Below are positions 61,201-64,000 of a DNA stretch of 64,000 bases, piece by piece. This DNA comes from Chelonoidis abingdonii (lineage: Eukaryota > Chordata > Testudines > Testudinidae), in contig NC_133770.1 in assembly GCF_003597395.2 (NCBI RefSeq), positions 27,102,537 to 27,166,536 of the forward strand, given 5' to 3'. A program made the translations under genes and the position numbers. Each line of letters begins with the position of its first letter. Within the stretch, counting starts at the first letter, position 1. Below the pieces are notes generated by a model. That model ran no database searches and was not told the origin of the DNA. It saw only the letters and a program-made list of their open reading frames with translations.

Positions 61201-63371
61201 GCATGCCTGCGGACTGTCCGCTGGTCCCGTGGCTCCGGTGGACCTCCTTCAGGCGTTCCTGCGGATGGTCCAACGGTCCCGCGGCTCTGATGGACCTCCC
61301 GCAGGCATTCCTGTGGACGGTCCGCTGGTCCCGCGGCTCCAGTGGAGCATCCGCAGGCACGCCTGTGGCAGGTCCACCGGAGCCGCGGGACCGACAAGCC
61401 AGGCCTGCGCCTAGGGCGCCAAAAACCCTGGCGCCGCTCCTGGGTGAGGTGAGCTGAAGCACCTTTGAAATTGCAGGCAGCCCAATGCACATATCTGTCC
61501 CAGCAATTCCCTCTTCATGCTGTGGTAGAGGAAACCACAAAGCACAGTTCTTTACCGTGAAGAGATTGGGAATTCAATGGAACCTCATACCCTGTTCCAG
61601 CCCTATGCAGCAGAACCACAGGGCTTCTAATGGTTATCAGGTTTTCTGTACCAGCAAAGGCCAGGACAAGATTTGCCTCTAAGTGAACAATAATATCCAG
61701 TGCTCATCCAAGCATACTAAGTATTTTCATGGTTTTACTACGGTAACAATGTACCACCAGTAGAATAATATACCTACTGTACCAAACGTTCTAAAAATGA
61801 AATAAAAAACCAAGCACTGTAAAACCATGTCACCTTGCTTGGATTCAAATTCTAGTGCACTTAATTTTCAAATCTGCATAGTTAATTATAGACTCTTTGT
61901 ATGTCTTATAAAAGCTATCAGTATAGTTTTGATTATTTAATATAGAAATTGTGATTTCATAGTGTACACATTTTCCAAAACTAACTCCCTCAGTGCAGTA
62001 CTGCCATGTCCAGACGTGCATATGAGAAAGATGTTGCTATTAGTAGCTAGTTATGCTCTATAGTAGACTATCATAGAGCTAGAGGAGGGTATCATTTTAA
62101 TAGCATATATTCCAAGCCAAATGTATTTTTATTTCCAAGTGCTCAAGCTCATAACGATCATTTGCTTTTCCTTTTATTTTTAATTCAACAGCTACAGTCC
62201 AGTCTTTTTAATGTTATCCACAAATCCATAGAAGACTGCTTCAAAAGGATGAGTAATTATTTGATCAAAGTAAGTACATTGAGTACTGTCTTTTCTTCAT
62301 GCTCATGTTAGCAAATATTTAAGTTATGGGAGTGCTTCTTTCTTACTCAAGTAGTCCCAGCTGTAATAAAAAAAAATTAAAATTATCTTTAAGAATCTGT
62401 GGATTGTGCTATATTACCAAATCCTATGTAAAAGCTCCAAAAAAGCATGTTTGTGTCCAAAGGCATTTTAAGCACAATGCACCATTTTATTCCAACTTCT
62501 GGAAATGGTATAACTTTTTTGTTTTAGAGGTGACAGTTGTTTTTGGGATTAATCACTCTCCGCTCAGGGGCACTCAACAGGAATCTGCCAATACCTATGT
62601 TTTAGTGAGAGCACTAATGACGACTATAGTTAAGGTTGAAATGCAGCTACTGCAGTTACTCAGGGCTTGTCTACACTTAAAATACTACAGCAGCACAGCT
62701 GCATCTGCACCACTGTAGTGCTTCAGTGTACAACTACCTATGCTGACTGGAGGGGTTCTCCCATGGTGTGGGTAATCTGCCTCCCACCAAGAGCCTGTAG
62801 CTCGGTTGGCAGAAGAATTCTTCCTTTGACCTAGTACTATCTACCCTGGGATTTAGGTCAGCTTAACAAGGCCATTCAGGGGCATGGATTTTTGACCTCC
62901 CTGGCTGATGTAGTTAAACTGACCCGATTTTCCAGTGTAGACCAGGTCTCATACCTTTCTTAAACAAATTCCATTTTGATGGAAATTTTCCAAGCTTGCT
63001 GTCAGTTTGAGGACAGTTTCAGCAAAATCTCTTCAGCTATTTTTGAATTTCACATGCTTAAAAATTAAATTAAAAACATAAAAGCCCAGGTCCTCAGCTG
63101 ATGTAAACCGAAGTAGCTGCATTGATTTAAATGGAGGTCTGGCAATTTACAGCAGCTGACTATATGGTCTGTACTACCTTCAGTCCTGACTTGTCATAAT
63201 CTTGAATCTCGTTCTTTCAGTGCCAAGTACAATATCTAATAAACATTTCTTCGATATTGTTTTCTTAAACAGTCAAACAGTCACTGCGCTTGGCAAGAGG
63301 TCCATGCACAAACAAGAGAGATTCTTCAACGAATTGAAAATTACACATTCAGGAGAAAAGGAGCACATTAG
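58113..63371 (+). CDS. Intron-containing type I interferon-like cytokine gene (five coding exons)
   Basis: Joined exons 58113-58250, 59137-59214, 60346-60483, 62192-62269 and 63273-63371 encode a secreted 176-residue protein. All four introns are phase 0 with GT-AG ends; all four donors are GTAAGT or GTATGT. Residues 1 to about 21 form a signal peptide with a hydrophobic FLFLITGCLIA core. Helix A follows, then the AB loop with FPLDC (51-55) and VPEQML (65-70). The end of exon 4 and start of exon 5 carry the type I interferon signature CFKRMSNYLIK...CAWQEV (134-154). C30, C55, C118 and C149 match the four disulfide cysteines of interferon alpha; C64 and C134 are extra. One N-glycosylation site, NYT, is at 167-169. 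The expected role is an antiviral ligand for the IFNAR1/IFNAR2 receptor. Type IV interferon (IFN-upsilon) is the main alternative. The start is the first ATG in the exon. No neighbouring gene is in the window. Confidence 0.88.
58556..58840 (+). mobile_element. CR1-type 3' ends within intron 1
   Basis: A tail GGACTAGATGACCTCTTGAA with a TCTATGATTCTATGG end (to 58620) is followed by a second CR1-type 3' segment. That segment has GCCAATGCCAGGTACTTCAG, GAATGAACAGAACAGGGCAA and GGCTAGATGGGCGATTAGTC. Confidence 0.75.
59137..59214 (+). CDS. Interferon-like gene, coding exon 2
   Basis: 26 codons covering the AB-loop region: the FPLDC motif and the acidic VPEQML segment. The acceptor is TTCCTTAAAG, with a weak pyrimidine tract. 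The donor is GTAAGT. Confidence 0.85.
59403..59467. repeat. Short palindromic repeat in intron 2
   Basis: GGGCCTGCTTCCACTGAAGT faces TTCAAAGGGAGCAGG; same class as 2585 and 21214. Confidence 0.6.
60346..60483 (+). CDS. Interferon-like gene, coding exon 3
   Basis: 46 codons spanning the predicted helices B and C. They include AAIVQIVREITELFK, which parallels the conserved interferon helix B, and end HEQLKTC with C118. The acceptor TTCTGCTCCTTATAG is strong. The donor is GTAAGT. Confidence 0.88.
61108..61442. mobile_element. hAT-type GC-rich MITE in intron 3
   Basis: It starts CAGGGCCGGCACTTCC and ends GGCGCCGCTCCTG. A perfect 8-bp duplication GGTGAGGT flanks it (61100-61107 and 61443-61450). 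The core has about four CpG-rich tandem units of roughly 50-60 bases with GGTCCCGCGGCTC and GACCTCCCGCAGGC. The 127-181 codon frames here derive from these units. Confidence 0.88.
62192..62269 (+). CDS. Interferon-like gene, coding exon 4
   Basis: 26 codons for the predicted helix D/E region, ending CFKRMSNYLIK, the left half of the type I interferon signature. The acceptor is TTTTTAATTCAACAG. The donor is GTAAGT. Confidence 0.88.
62661..62951. mobile_element. MITE in intron 4
   Basis: It begins CAGGGCTTGTCTACACTTAA and ends CCAGTGTAGACCAGGTCT, ends related to those at 7149 and 18519. A clear flanking duplication was not found. Confidence 0.6.
63085..63160. repeat. Short palindromic repeat in intron 4
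   Basis: TCCTCAGCTGATGTAAAC faces AATTTACAGCAGCTGA; the same family as 18377-18455. Confidence 0.6.
63273..63371 (+). CDS. Interferon-like gene, coding exon 5 and stop
   Basis: 32 codons and TAG. It starts SNSHCAWQEV, the right half of the type I interferon signature, then gives an amphipathic last helix (TREILQRIENY) and a short basic C terminus. The acceptor is TTGTTTTCTTAAACAG. Confidence 0.9.
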   Translation, partial: SNSHCAWQEVHAQTREILQRIENYTFRRKGAH

Positions 63372-63555
63372 AGAACTCACATTTTACCTTAACTACTTTA
63401 AATAATTAGTGCCACATTGTGCTAAAGTAAAGAATTTTATTTGTACATAAATTAATAGCATAGTCTTTGAACAGATTTTTTAAAATGCTTTTACTACTTA
63501 ATTTATTCATGTCATGATCTTTGTTTCTAAAACTAGTTGTAATAAGTTTATTCTT

Positions 63556-63561
63556 AATAAA
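63556..63561 (+). terminator. Polyadenylation signal AATAAA
   Basis: It lies 185 bases after the stop codon. The 3' untranslated region is AU-rich, with one ATTTA at 63501-63505, which would suit a short-lived cytokine mRNA. Confidence 0.7.
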
Positions 63562-63736
63562 AAATATAAAGAGGCAAGTAACAGTGTTTCTCCATATTTA
63601 TTTCTTGTGTAAAGAAACAGAAACAGTCTTTAGAAAATAATTTACTGTGGCCCTGGTCCTGCAAACCCTTAAGCTCATGCTAAACATTAAGCATGTCAGC
63701 TGTCCCATTGTCTTCATGAAAATTGTTGCTTTACAT

Positions 63737-64000
63737 CAGGGATTGGCAACCTTTCAGCAGTGCTGTGCCGAGTTTTCATTTATTCATTCTAATTTAAGGT
63801 TTTGCATGCCAGTAATACATTTTAAGAAGGTCTCGTTCTATAAGTCTATAATATATAACTAAACTATTGTTGTATGTAAAGTAAATAAGGTTTTGAAAAT
63901 GTTTAAGAAGCTTAATTTAAAACTAAATTAAAATGCACAGCCCCCCAGACCAGTGGCCAGGACCCGGGCAGTGTGAGTGCTGCTGAAAATCAGCTCATGT
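63737..64000. mobile_element. hAT-type MITE, running off the window
   Basis: It starts CAGGGATTGGCAACCTTTCA and continues with TGCTGTGCCGAGTTTTCATT, then GCACAGCCCCCCAGACCAGT and AGTGTGAGTGCTGCTGAAAA, a turtle MITE I recognise. The right end is beyond position 64000. Confidence 0.85.

Noticed and set aside
60995..61540. A 181-codon minus-strand frame and overlapping 127-131 codon frames
   Set aside because: They lie within the CpG-rich tandem core of the MITE at 61108-61442 and repeat with its period, so they reflect composition, not a gene.

Overview
The window reads as vertebrate nuclear DNA, almost certainly from a turtle. It is AT-rich, intron-bearing and has no operon-like layout. It is dense with repeat families I recognise from turtle genomes: a Penelope-like element tail that reads TATCAGAGGGGTAGCCGTGT on one strand, CR1 LINE 3' ends, a tRNA-derived SINE with a CR1 tail, a 1-kb solo LTR that begins TGTCATGG, CORE/MIR SINEs and many hAT-type MITEs. 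The species cannot be named from sequence alone.

Positions 1 to about 58,100 contain no protein-coding gene I can support. Nearly every long ORF there is a shadow of a repeat or a chance frame. From left to right the region holds: a CR1 tail at the left edge; a broken gypsy-like gag leader (about 4.5-5.2 kb); a diverged direct repeat (5.5-6.1 kb); several MITEs (7.1, 9.7, 14.4, 18.5 and 19.0 kb); an inverted pair of Penelope-like fragments (16.3-17.7 kb); a degraded RTE-type LINE (24-25.6 kb); a tRNA SINE (27.4 kb); an L2-like LINE (29.4-30.6 kb); a MIR (34.6 kb); a hAT element with an internal minisatellite (36.8-37.7 kb); two LTRs (38.9 and 39.8 kb); a CR1 interrupted by a hAT element (42.3-43.2 kb); a second CR1 3' end (51.6-52.3 kb); a CR1 reverse-transcriptase remnant joined to a Penelope-like tail (53.2-55.4 kb); and a further CORE-SINE (55.5 kb).

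The one gene is at 58,113-63,371 on the + strand. It has five coding exons of 138, 78, 138, 78 and 99 bases, all joined by phase-0 introns with GT-AG ends, and encodes 176 residues. The product has a signal peptide, a helical-cytokine layout and the type I interferon signature around Cys-Ala-Trp, with cysteines at all four positions that form the two disulfides of interferon alpha. Amniote type I interferons are generally intronless, whereas fish and amphibians keep five-exon versions. A five-exon, CAW-bearing interferon in a turtle-like genome is therefore the main discovery candidate. The chief alternative is the recently named type IV interferon (IFN-upsilon). All four introns carry turtle repeats, and the 3' UTR has a canonical polyadenylation signal.
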